Below, in pieces: positions 27,630 through 37,100 of a stretch of 64,000 nucleotides of DNA; the first letter of the stretch is position 1; the number at the start of each line of letters is the position of its first letter. The stretch is from Andalucia godoyi (lineage: Eukaryota; Discoba; Jakobea; Jakobida; Andaluciidae): the NCBI GenBank assembly GCA_009859145.1, contig VRVR01000040.1, forward strand, positions 186,001 through 250,000. The letters are read 5' to 3'. Position numbers and translations under genes: made by a program. The notes beneath the pieces are model-generated. The model made no database searches. It was not told the origin of the DNA and saw only the letters and a program-made list of their open reading frames with translations.

Positions 27630-28187
27630 GTGTGTGTCTCTTTTCTGATTCCGGATTAGATCAATGCGCAACATTCGCAAGTGACAAACGACTACGGATC
27701 AACTTGCCAGTACCTTGGAAAGCCGTTTGTGAACAACTGCAACTTCGACGCAGCAGGCGCAATCTTGAATCATGTTTACGGAACTCTGGGCCGTGGATCG
27801 CTGGTGGAGGCCAATCTCAAGACGTTTGACCAGTCGACGTACTTCCCGACATACATCGGACTGAACGGTCTTGGAAGAACCGGATACATCTATATCCCAA
27901 CTGCATGCTCCCAGGGCGAGTCATGCAAGCTGCACTTTGCGCTGCATGGATGCTCCATGCGGTACTCAGACATTGGTGATGCATACGTCTTGCACGGAGG
28001 ATACAACCAATGGGCAGAAGCTTCCAACATCGTGGTCGTCTATCCCCAGTTCGAAGCAAACATGCTCAAGTCAAACCCGAATGCCTGCTCAGACTGGTTC
28101 GGAACCACCGGGTCAAACTATGCAGAAAAGGGCGGCGTCCAGAACGAGTTCTTCCGAAACATCGTCACCGCCCTCGCCGGGTTCTAA
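26977..28187 (+). CDS. Secreted polyhydroxybutyrate depolymerase-like esterase, one intron
   Basis: Joined 26977-27438 and 27660-28187, giving 329 aa. Residues 1-21 are a signal peptide. The alpha/beta-hydrolase nucleophile is Ser41 in SGISAGAF (GxSxG), followed by YSKLVKGAGVVAGGPFYCA, characteristic of bacterial PHB depolymerases of the Rhodospirillum-like type. An acid residue lies in FSGSSDTVV and the putative catalytic His in NAQHSQVT, just after the intron; LHFALHGC supplies the oxyanion turn. The expected role is digestion of bacterial storage polyester or related esters in food vacuoles or outside the cell. The family is mainly bacterial, so ancient transfer is plausible; the intron shows it is settled in the nucleus. 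Confidence 0.88.
27439..27659 (+). other. Spliceosomal intron filled with (CT)n
   Basis: A 221-nt intron in phase 0. It starts GTATGC, like the GPI8 intron, and ends with a pyrimidine tract and GGATTAG. About 85 nt (27543-27627) are nearly pure CT repeat. Removing it restores an uninterrupted esterase reading frame across a conserved region. Confidence 0.88.
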
Positions 28188-28623
28188 CCTTTTTTTTTTT
28201 TTGTTGAATTATTTATTTATTTTAAATCCCCGTCTCGTATCCCGCCTCTTTCCCTTTTGTTTTATTCATACTATTATCATTATGATGATGATTGCTTTTT
28301 ATTTGTTATTCTTGTCACTGGTTTTATTTTGTTTCTTGTTTCTTGTTTTATTGTTTTGCGTTGTCGTATTCTGCTACTGCTTGTTGTTGTTCTTTCTTTC
28401 CTGCTGTAGTTAGTGGACTACGACTCACAGCTCTCCTTTCTCCTTTCTCTTCCTTTCTCTTTCCTTTCTCCTTTCTCTTCCTTTCTCTTCCTTTCTCTTC
28501 CTTTCTCTTCCTTTCTCTTCCTTTCTCTTCCTCTCTTCTCCTCTCTTCCTCTCTTCTCCTCTTTTTTCTTTTTGTTGTCGGATTTATATCTCCCGTTGTT
28601 CTGATTCTTGTTTGTGTGCGTGA
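28188..28623. other. Intergenic, pyrimidine-rich repeat
   Basis: 3' flank of the esterase and 5' flank of YME1. CTTTCTCTTC-type repeats cover 28435-28560, giving a strand-biased tract upstream of the YME1 start. No gene seen. Confidence 0.7.
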
Positions 28624-30900
28624 ATGTTTCGATTATTGAGGGCGCATGGTATCCAGAGTCATGTGCGGATAGCAAAGGAGTCGCTCTCTATGTTTTCTGC
28701 ACCGACGAAACGTGTCGACTCTGTGTTGCTTGTTTCGCGCTCCTTTGCGTCTTTTCTTGGTGGACAAGATGCACGATTGAAGAGCTCAGAGGCGCTTGCA
28801 AACATGTTTCCAGATAACAGTGCGCAGCAAGCTCGCTATTTGAAGCAACTGCGGTCGGTCGATCCAGAGTCGGTAGTCAAGCGGTATGAATCGCTCAAGT
28901 ACGCATCTTCGGCGGATGCATATCAAGAGTATCTGCTGGCATGCGGTGCTTTGGGAATGCTGAATAGGGCGATTCCAGACTATGGGAGCAATACGTCGGT
29001 CTCGAAGCTCACAAGCAGCAGCCACATGAACTATCCGGGAAATGTCGCTACTGCGCAGAACCCAATGATGATCGGCAGCAATCCTGCCGCGTTCTCATAT
29101 CCGCCTCCACCTGCCCCTTCTTTCCAGCAGCAGCAGTATCCATATTCATCATCGCAACAGCCAGTTCAGCAAAATCAACATCCACAAATGCAAATGAATA
29201 TGAATCCTGCTGCTGGATATCCGACGTTCACAGCGAACTTTGCGGGTAGCGGCGGAAACCCGCCGAATGTGCCGGAAGTCGATTTCAGCAAGCCAATCAA
29301 TGTTGTGTTGGCGGAACCGTCGACGTCATCACAGTTCTGGAGGACAATCAAGATGGCGGTTACGGGAATCATTCTTGTTTCTGCAATGGGCGTTTTTGTG
29401 GAAGATCGTGCGGGGCTGTCGCGGAACATGTCGTTCAATCCAGAAGCCAACGCACACAAGCCAGTGGATGTCCGTTTCGAGGATGTAAAGGGATGTGATG
29501 AGTGCAAGAGCGAGGTCATCGAGGTTGTGGACTTCCTCAGAGATCCTGCAAAGTTTACGAGGCTCGGCGGAAAGCTGCCCAAGGGGTTGTTGCTCGTGGG
29601 GCCGCCTGGCACGGGAAAGACGCTGTTGGCGAAGGCGATCGCAGGAGAGGCAGGAGTTCCTTTCTTGTATGTCTCGGGTTCGGAGTTTGAGGAGATGTTT
29701 GTTGGAGTTGGTGCCAAACGGGTGCGCGAATTGTTCGCGGCTGCAAAGAAGTTTGCACCTTGCATTGTGTTTATTGATGAAATCGACGCAGTGGGAGCAA
29801 CAAGAAACCCGCGCGATCAGCAGCACTTGCGAATGACGCTCAACCAGCTTTTGGCCGAAATGGACGGATTCAACTCGCAGGAAGGGATCATCGTCATTGG
29901 AGCGACCAACTTTGCGCAGGCGTTGGACAAGGCCTTGATTCGTCCGGGTCGATTTGACCGAACGGTTGTCGTTCCTGCACCCGATGTCAAAGGCAGAGAA
30001 GAAATTCTCAAAGTGCATTTCGAGAAGAACAAGGTCCCGCGCGATGCGACTGTCAACTTACAGATGCTTGCAAGAAATACCCCTGGTTTCTGCGGAGCGG
30101 ATCTTGCGAATCTGGTCAACATTGCAGCATTGCGCGCTGCACTGAAGAACAAACAGGCGGTTTCCGTGGAGGAAATCGAGTTTGCCCGAGACCGGATCCT
30201 CATGGGCATTGAAAGAAGCTCTTTTAAGCAGTCTCCAGAAGCAAAGCGTCTGACTGCGTATCATGAAGGCGGACATGCGCTGGTCGCTCTCTTGACCGAG
30301 GGTGCTTCTCCGATTCACAAGGCAACCATTGTTCCTCGTGGCCAGGCCCTGGGAATGGTGCAGCAAGTTCCAAAAGAAGGAGAAGGAGAAGGATACACTC
30401 GCAAGCAGATGAGGGCAATGGTGGATGTCTGCATGGGTGGACGTGTTGCGGAGGAACTCATTTTTGGCCGCGATGAAATTACTACGGGTGCATCATCTGA
30501 CATTGAGCAGGCGACCCGCATTGCCCGAGAAATGATTACTAGATACGGGATGAGTGACCTGCTAGGTCCTGTGGATTACGCCCAGAAGGAAGGTTCTGTA
30601 ATCTCGGAGGAGACCAGGAAGCAGATCGAGGTTGAAGTGCGCGAGATGGTCGCGCAATCCTATGAACGAGTCCGGAGATTGCTCAAGTCGAATGAAAAGG
30701 ACCTGCATTCAGTGGCGAAAACATTGCTAGACAGGGAAACTTTGACGGGCGTCGAGATCATGAACCTCGTCCAAAAGGGACCGCATTACATTGCTTCAAA
30801 CACAGCAAAACTTGGCTCGGTCCGCGACGCACCGACTGCTCCCCCGGCTGCTCCTGCGAAGCCAGCGCAAAAGGCAAAATCCAAACTCTTAGAGGCCTAA
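28624..30900 (+). CDS. YME1: Mitochondrial i-AAA metalloprotease (YME1/FtsH family)
   Basis: A 758-aa membrane-bound ATP-dependent zinc protease of the inner mitochondrial membrane, facing the intermembrane space. Residues 1-45 look like a presequence; 140-215 is a Pro/Gln-rich spacer; a single helix lies near 240-258, which favours the one-helix i-AAA over the two-helix m-AAA type. The AAA+ module has Walker A GPPGTGKT (326-333), Walker B IVFIDEID (381-388) and the second region of homology [17 protein letters not shown]. The protease domain has HEGGH (547-551) and the Asp zinc ligand in [24 protein letters not shown], with its CDE, is typical of YME1. Single exon; the ATG at 28624 fits the presequence. 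Confidence 0.95.
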   Translation: MFRLLRAHGIQSHVRIAKESLSMFSAPTKRVDSVLLVSRSFASFLGGQDARLKSSEALANMFPDNSAQQARYLKQLRSVDPESVVKRYESLKYASSADAYQEYLLACGALGMLNRAIPDYGSNTSVSKLTSSSHMNYPGNVATAQNPMMIGSNPAAFSYPPPPAPSFQQQQYPYSSSQQPVQQNQHPQMQMNMNPAAGYPTFTANFAGSGGNPPNVPEVDFSKPINVVLAEPSTSSQFWRTIKMAVTGIILVSAMGVFVEDRAGLSRNMSFNPEANAHKPVDVRFEDVKGCDECKSEVIEVVDFLRDPAKFTRLGGKLPKGLLLVGPPGTGKTLLAKAIAGEAGVPFLYVSGSEFEEMFVGVGAKRVRELFAAAKKFAPCIVFIDEIDAVGATRNPRDQQHLRMTLNQLLAEMDGFNSQEGIIVIGATNFAQALDKALIRPGRFDRTVVVPAPDVKGREEILKVHFEKNKVPRDATVNLQMLARNTPGFCGADLANLVNIAALRAALKNKQAVSVEEIEFARDRILMGIERSSFKQSPEAKRLTAYHEGGHALVALLTEGASPIHKATIVPRGQALGMVQQVPKEGEGEGYTRKQMRAMVDVCMGGRVAEELIFGRDEITTGASSDIEQATRIAREMITRYGMSDLLGPVDYAQKEGSVISEETRKQIEVEVREMVAQSYERVRRLLKSNEKDLHSVAKTLLDRETLTGVEIMNLVQKGPHYIASNTAKLGSVRDAPTAPPAAPAKPAQKAKSKLLEA

Positions 30901-30990
30901 TTGTAAAATGCAACAACTCGACGAACAATCAAGCCAAACAGGAAAAAAGCCTCCACCACGGGAAGAACATCTTTGTGGCTATACGCGTGT

Positions 30991-31040
30991 TTCTTCTTCT
31001 TCTTCTTCTTCTTGTTGTTGTTGTTGTTGTTGTTGTTATT
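30991..31040. repeat. (TTC)n/(TTG)n compound microsatellite
   Basis: TTC units pass into TTG and then TTA units between the convergent YME1 and MMACHC-like genes. Confidence 0.9.
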
Positions 31041-31062
31041 ATTATTGTTGTTGTTGCTGCTG

Positions 31063-31773
31063 TTAAAGACCGATACCTGTGTAGTGGTACCGTATCATGT
31101 CCGTCGGGTACCTCCAGAGACGGAGCTGCTCAGTGGAGCTCAAATCATCTCTGACCTTCACCCATTGATTCCAGTCCGCTCCCTCCGAAATCATTCGTCG
31201 AATCAACGCACCATCCACTGTCGGTCGCGATTCTCTTGACGCTTCAAATGCGCTTGCCTCTCTCTCCACTTCCTGCGACAGTTCCGGATCGTCCGACACG
31301 GAGACATCCGGAAACACAACCAATGCGCGCATTGCCCACCACGAGCCGAACGACGGATGCCATGACAGCCAAGCAGTTTCCACAAAATGCGCCAACCGTG
31401 CTTGGTGGGCAAGGCGCAGGAAGTCCAGTCTGGTGTCACTGTGCATGTCGTACACCCACCGGACAGCGGCAGTGGAGCTGTCTTGGAGACCGACTGCGTG
31501 TGCAGCAGCACGCACTTCGTCGAGCGCATCCTGGATGGAGCTACAGCAGTACTCGTCGACTGGGTTGCGGGACCTTTTCGCTCGCGCGTACTCTGCAAAC
31601 GACGGCCATGCAGACTTTGTGTTTCCGATTAAGAAACACAGCGCATCGCTCTTGGACACGGACGGGAAGTTCGGCAACCGTACCCAGTTCGCTGGAAACG
31701 CATGGCACACATCCAGTTTGCAGTCCACTTGGAGCTTGCGTCGGAAAATCTGTAGCAAGGTTGACCCAGACAT
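31063..31773 (-). CDS. MMACHC-like (cblC-type) cobalamin trafficking protein
   Basis: A 236-aa cytosolic protein resembling MMACHC, which removes the upper ligand of cobalamin using glutathione and hands B12 to methionine synthase and methylmalonyl-CoA mutase. The diagnostic match is WHPSFGSWWAMRALVVFPDV (residues about 137-156), equivalent to the HPRFGGWFAIRGVVLLPG block of the human protein. NPVDEYC upstream and DWNQWVKVRDDLSSTEQLRLWRYP near the end also follow the family order. The N-terminus is shorter than in animals. ATG 31773 is the first in frame. It implies a B12-using metabolism, although no B12 enzyme lies in this window. Confidence 0.8.
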   Translation of the reverse strand: MSGSTLLQIFRRKLQVDCKLDVCHAFPANWVRLPNFPSVSKSDALCFLIGNTKSAWPSFAEYARAKRSRNPVDEYCCSSIQDALDEVRAAAHAVGLQDSSTAAVRWVYDMHSDTRLDFLRLAHQARLAHFVETAWLSWHPSFGSWWAMRALVVFPDVSVSDDPELSQEVEREASAFEASRESRPTVDGALIRRMISEGADWNQWVKVRDDLSSTEQLRLWRYPTDMIRYHYTGIGL

Positions 31774-31926
31774 GTCGCCGACACTCGTTTCTTTTTATAC
31801 TCGCGCGGCTGCACAGTGCACGTTGCGGTTGCAGTTGCCCCGAGGTTTCACCAAATTGCTCTCGTGCGAGCTTGGGCGGGGTAGCGGATGGGTCTCTCCA
31901 AAACAACTGCACTCTCTATACTCTGT

Positions 31927-32043
31927 AGGTACGGCCATACTAGAGTGAAAATACCGCATCCCGTCCGATTTGCGAAGTCAAGTGCTCTCAGGCTGGAGTA
32001 GTACTGAGGTGGGTGACCACTCGGGAATTCCCAGTGCTGTACT
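31927..32043 (+). rRNA. 5S ribosomal RNA
   Basis: A complete eukaryotic 5S rRNA of about 117 nt. It has the loop A sequence TACGGCCATAC at the 5' end, the internal box A region (AGTCAAGTGCT), box C (GGTGGGTGACCAC) and the 3' end GTGCTGTAC, which pairs with GTACGGC at the 5' end to form helix I. A T6 run at 32043-32048 is a Pol III terminator. The gene stands alone between two protein genes, not in a tandem array within this window. Confidence 0.96.
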
Positions 32044-32227
32044 TTTTTACGACTTTTTGCTTCTGTTGCAGATTTCAAATGTGGTCGCTCCGCTTTTTGC
32101 TGCGTCTGTGGCTTTAGATTTTTTTAAAAATATAATATATATTTAATTTACATTTTAAAGAGTTAGCTTCAGGTCACTGCGTTCTTTTTCTTCCCAAGCC
32201 CTTCAGATATAACCCAAGGAAAAGAAG

Positions 32228-32860
32228 ATGCGTCGAGGTGGTTCTCTGCAGAAAGGGAAGCCGGGGTTCAAGTACGGTGCATACAAGCTGTTTGTGATAT
32301 CGCTTGTATACGTCATTATTTCGTTTATTGTGACGATCGTTGCAATGTCCACTCGTGGGTGGCTCTATCAAAAGCTGGAGACTGGCGAGCTCGACAAGTA
32401 CACCAACGTCGGTCTAGTGGACTACACGATCGAAACAATGGGTGCTGTGAAGTCTCATTCGTCGCATCTCATCCGCGACTTGTCCGGAGAAAAGGCATCC
32501 GACATGATTTCAGCGTCGCAGCAGACAATGGTGTACCTTGTCTTTGCACTGTTCCCTGCATTGGCGTACATGGTCTTTGCGGGACTGTACATCCGGTCTC
32601 TTGGAAACAAGCGGTGGGAAATCCCAATGCTTGTTGCTCTCGCAGTGCACTTTGCATTGATTGTTCTTGCAGTGATTGTCTATGGGTCGCTGCGACCGCG
32701 AGGCCCCACTGTTGTGTTTGCAGGATTCTCGTTCCTGTACTCATACATTATGATGGTTACGAATGCAGTGTTTCTTGTGCCCTGCATCATCTTCCATGGT
32801 TTAGAAATCAGATCGCGGTATTTCGTAGAAAAGAAGCTGGGTTGGCCGTTCCGCATTTAG
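32228..32860 (+). CDS. Four-helix membrane protein of unknown function
   Basis: A 210-aa tetraspan protein: basic N-terminus (MRRGGSLQKGKPGFKYG), helix 1 at about 20-42, a loop of about 55 residues, and helices at about 100-122, 134-155 and 165-188, with a basic C-terminal tail. Topology is like that of claudin/PMP22-type or fungal SUR7-like proteins, but their signature motifs (W-GLW-C-C) are absent. The stop is only 5 bp from the stop of the convergent methyltransferase gene. Function unknown. Confidence 0.8.
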   Translation: MRRGGSLQKGKPGFKYGAYKLFVISLVYVIISFIVTIVAMSTRGWLYQKLETGELDKYTNVGLVDYTIETMGAVKSHSSHLIRDLSGEKASDMISASQQTMVYLVFALFPALAYMVFAGLYIRSLGNKRWEIPMLVALAVHFALIVLAVIVYGSLRPRGPTVVFAGFSFLYSYIMMVTNAVFLVPCIIFHGLEIRSRYFVEKKLGWPFRI

Positions 32861-32865
32861 CTTCG

Positions 32866-33795
32866 CTAGTGGTGCTCAAGATAGGAACAGGCTGTTCTCG
32901 ATACCTGCGCAATCATCGCCGCCGTTTGGTCCAGAGACGAGAACGGAGACCCGGAGGGGGATAGAGCGCTTGGTTCGGATGATCGATAGTGGGCTACGAA
33001 CTCCACGCTCCCGTCTCTTCCAACAATCTCTGGAAACACAATCTCACTCATGGCGAGTTTGGGACCAACGATCGCAGAGCAAGTTTCTGTATGTCGGGTA
33101 AGTATGGCTTGGAAGAATGCTTCGTCCTGCTTGGGAACGATCCTTTTTCGTTTCCCGGTGTCCAACAGCTCCAGTTCATATTGCGGCTTCACGAGCATAA
33201 TCAAATGCTGAAGCGGCACTGCTGCGAGCTGGCCGGACTTGGCAAATGCTCCAAGCAACTTTGAAACGGAAATAAAAGACACATCGATCGTCGCAATGGT
33301 AGTTTTCTCTAGATGATGTGCAGCATCGGCCATTCGCATGTTTCGGAAGTCCGTTCCTTCCTTCACGGTGACGCGGGGATCGCAGCGGAGCGAAGAGTGC
33401 AGCTGTTCGGTCCCCACGTCACATGCAATGACGTGCGAAGCACCTCTGCGCAGCAACTCGTGGGTGAACCCTCCGGTGGAAGACCCGATATCGAGACACG
33501 TCTGTTCGTGCACATACACCTGGTGCTTGAACATGTCCAGCGATTTGCGGAGCTTGATTGCTGCCCTGGAGACCGCGCCAAAGCCATATGGCCCTTCGGA
33601 CACGTCGATCGTCACCCTGGGCCGCAGCAGATTCCAGTCAGCGACCGTGGAGGGAACCAGCTTCGTAGGAACGCACGCACTTGTTGCATTCGGCGCACAT
33701 ACGTCAAGCACCACCTTGCCGAGTCGAACAAGCTCTGCTGCATGGACTCGCGTGGATGCAAGTCCTAGAGTGACCAGAAGCTTGTCCAGGCGCAT
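32866..33795 (-). CDS. TlyA/hemolysin A-family rRNA methyltransferase
   Basis: A 309-aa protein with the bacterial TlyA layout: an N-terminal S4 RNA-binding domain (MRLDKLLVTLGLASTRVHA, residues 1-60) and an FtsJ-like Rossmann methyltransferase. Seen are SRAAIKLRKSLD (catalytic Lys), the SAM-binding LDIGSSTGGFTHELL, the motif IDVSFISVSKLL (Asp) and LVKPQYELE (Lys). TlyA methylates 2'-OH of ribose in small and large rRNA; here a ribosome of bacterial ancestry, that is the mitochondrial one, is the likely target, although no clear presequence precedes the S4 domain. A TTG lies upstream in frame; ATG 33795 begins the S4 motif exactly. The name hemolysin is historical. Confidence 0.88.
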   Translation of the reverse strand: MRLDKLLVTLGLASTRVHAAELVRLGKVVLDVCAPNATSACVPTKLVPSTVADWNLLRPRVTIDVSEGPYGFGAVSRAAIKLRKSLDMFKHQVYVHEQTCLDIGSSTGGFTHELLRRGASHVIACDVGTEQLHSSLRCDPRVTVKEGTDFRNMRMADAAHHLEKTTIATIDVSFISVSKLLGAFAKSGQLAAVPLQHLIMLVKPQYELELLDTGKRKRIVPKQDEAFFQAILTRHTETCSAIVGPKLAMSEIVFPEIVGRDGSVEFVAHYRSSEPSALSPSGSPFSSLDQTAAMIAQVSRTACSYLEHH

Positions 33796-34122
33796 GCAGT
33801 CCTGTTCGCACAATCAAAAAAAAAACCCCCCCTCCCTTCCCCTCTCCAACCTTTTTTAAAAGTTATTATTATTTAATTGATATTAGTACATATAGACAAG
33901 ATAACGAAAAAGATTGAGCGGGGAGGTTGTGTCACTGTGTGTCACCGCGCGTCAGTCCACAAAAAAGGAATTGCTGTTGCACCTGTTCCGGTTTTATTTT
34001 CCGCCACGCTCTTGCCTCTTTCCTTTGGGTTTACTTCTCTCTTTTACTTACGATTCTTCCTATACACTTTCATCCCCCCTTCTTTTAAAATTGTCCGAGA
34101 GGGCCTCAGCGGGTTTATTGCC
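33796..34122. other. Divergent intergenic region
   Basis: Upstream of the TlyA-type gene and of the large protein at 34123. It carries a C/A-rich run (33819-33833) and A/T-rich DNA (33855-33900). The frame of the downstream gene is open through here but without a better-supported ATG. Confidence 0.5.
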
Positions 34123-37100
34123 ATGACATCCTATGCCCCGCTTGACATCAAGTCTCCCAACCGCCGCAAGGTCGCTGTTGCAGGAGGTTTAATATTTCTG
34201 TTTGCTGCGATCGGAACATTGGTTACTGTGTCGATCCTCGGATCCGAGTCGGAGAGCTTTACCTCGCAGGATGCAGCCAAGACGCAAGCCCTGCATTCAC
34301 GCTTGCATGATGCCGTGCAGAAGTCGCCGAGTGCACTGCAACTGAACGACCAGCTTCTGAGCTCTGACGTTTCCACCGTGTTTTCCAAGGCACTCGGGTC
34401 GCCTTCGATGTCTGTGACCAAGCCGTCCGTGCAACTCATCCAGTCTGCAAAGTCGCAGCAGTCCGTTGTTGTTTCAGGGTCGTCAGTATTCCGAAACATC
34501 CATGTTGACTCGACGATTCAGCTGACGTTCGTGAACAGCAAGTTGGTAGTTGAAGCAGTCGGTGCGGTGGTAGCGCAGGCTGATAAAGACGCCATCGTGC
34601 ATCCTGAGGTCCGCGCAGAGAATATCCAGCTGCGAATGTCTCGTGATGGAACATTGAGCAAGGCATGCATGGTCTCCTTTGGCGGTTCCAAGGTAGAGGC
34701 TTCTGCGCCGTTCGAATCGTCCAACTTGCGTTTCCCTCTTCCGGATATCACAATCGGAAAGGTCAAGCTGACCAAGATTGATGCGACGATCCAGAAGTCA
34801 CCGCTTGAGTTTTCAATGACTGCTGTCGCGCTCGTTTTGTTCCCGGACGCTGAAGGTCGCGATCTGCAGTTTGATGTATCTGGAACTGTTGGAAAGGATA
34901 TTCTTCAGTTCTCAGGTTCTCAAGACGGCCAGTGGAGTCTTTCCGAGGAGGTCACTCTTGAAAAGCTTGCAATCTCCTATGATTCTACAAAGGACGCTGG
35001 TCTGATCCAGGGCGGAGTAGGCTTTGGAAAATGGGCCCTCGTTCTGCAGTTTGATTTCAGCAAAAGCCAGGACACGACTGCGGATATTGCCTTTGTTTTG
35101 ATGCCCGAAGTTGGATCTTCTGTTCAGCTTTCTGGTCTTCCGGGATCAGCAGCTGTTGCTGATCCTTCGGGATTTTCGGTGTCCAACGCAGCAGTTGTGA
35201 TCGCAAACTATGCTGGTAGCCTTGCCGTGTTTTCAACAGGATCTCTTTCGTTCGTCGACGGCGTGACGATCACGTGCGAAGCGTCGTTGGATGCTGCATC
35301 TTTGACCCTGACGGGCACGTATATTCCGAAGTCCAAGTCTTTCGAATTGGAAGGTGATTTCTCCAACTTTGTTTTGGGAAAGGATCTGACTCTCACGGGA
35401 ACTAAGTTCGTCGTCCAGTCCCCGGCTCAGCCCGTGTTCTCCATCCAATCTGCACTTACTTGGGGCTCATTGACTGTTAATCTGGTTGGAACATTCTCGA
35501 ACTCGGATATTGTCTTTGCGGCCTCGACTATGGGAACGGTTTGGCACATTCCTGTTGGAAAGGATGGCATCGATGTCCAGAATGTTCAGTTGAATGTCGA
35601 CTACCACCGCCAGACCAAGACCACGTCTGCGGATGTTCAGGGATCTGTCGTGTTTGGCCAGGGCGTTACGTTGAACGTGGATATGAAGTATCCTGCGGAT
35701 TCTTCTTCTGCACCTGGATGCTATGCTTTGACTGTGTCGACTTCCACACAGCTTTCGGTGTCAAACGTTCTTGGAAAGATGCTGTCGTCGAACGACATTG
35801 CATCTGCGTACGTTGAGGATGTCCAAGAGTTGTTCGCCGCTTCTCTGGAGTCCATGACCTTTACCATCTGGCCGAACTGCGACTTTGTCTCTCTGGACGG
35901 TGTTATTGCAACCAAGGTTTTTGGAAACTCGGAAGCCACCATTACTGTTCAAAAGTACGCTGGTGTCGGACAAGTTGTGGACTCGATTGCCGCAAACCTG
36001 AAGACCAACCCTTCGGTCACGGTCTCTCCGGGAGTAACATCAACGGTGAAGGATGCGCTTGCCGCGCTTTCTGGAGCAATTTCGTCTTCACAGGTTTCGA
36101 CAGTTTTTGCGATTTCCCAGCTCTCCGATGTTGCAATGTCGACTGTGGTGCCGGAGCTTGTCTCTTCGTTACCGTCAACGTTGCTTGTTCCGTTCCCTGG
36201 TAATGCCGAAGTGTCTGCATCGCAAGTGCTCGACGCTATTGAAGCTTTCCTTCCCGTCGGAACTCGCGTCACATGCGATGTTTCCGGTGACTGGCACTTT
36301 GAGTTCCACGTTAAGCCGGTTTCCCAGCAGTATCCGATCAACACACCGCCAGGCCTGCACCTGACGTCACCTTCGTTTGCTCTGACGTCTGCGTCCATGG
36401 CACTGACTTTGGATATTACCTTCATTGCCAAGCAAGGACTGAACTTCAATGCCGAATTGGATGTCGCTCACTCCACGCACGCTCGTTTGCAGAAGCTTGC
36501 AACATACATGGCCGCTGGGTGCCAATCGGTGTCGTACGAGATTCAAGGATCCATCACGAAGACTGCATGGTCTGTGGCTTTCGAAATCCCGAAAGGTTGC
36601 ATTTCTCTGAATCACGACGAGTATGAACTTTCCGCGGTCACCGTCCAAATTCAGGATTCCGAGCCCCAGTTGACTGTTGATTCGACGCTGATGGTTGTGA
36701 AACAGAACTATGGATTTGCGGTTTCAGGAACGGTTGATGATAAGGGATTTACCTTGAATGGCCAATCCGATGGTACGATTCAGCTGAACGTCGGTCACGA
36801 TCCGCTGACTGTGGATTCCCTCTCCATCACGGTTTCTGACGAGTCTGGAACATTCGACACAGACATCAAGGGTTCCGTGACCATCAACGAACATGCTCAT
36901 TTCTCAGTGGAGTCCAAAGTCGACTCCGCCTCTGGCTTCTACTTCTCCGGACAACTTTCGTACGACCAGGGATATGCACCGACGCTTGCTGACCTCGTTG
37001 ATCGTTTGCTTGGATCTGCCTCTTTCCAGAGCGATATTCCGATGCCCAACGATTTCCGGTCTCGTGTCTCTGCTGTTCAATTCATTGGCGGTGATGTGAC

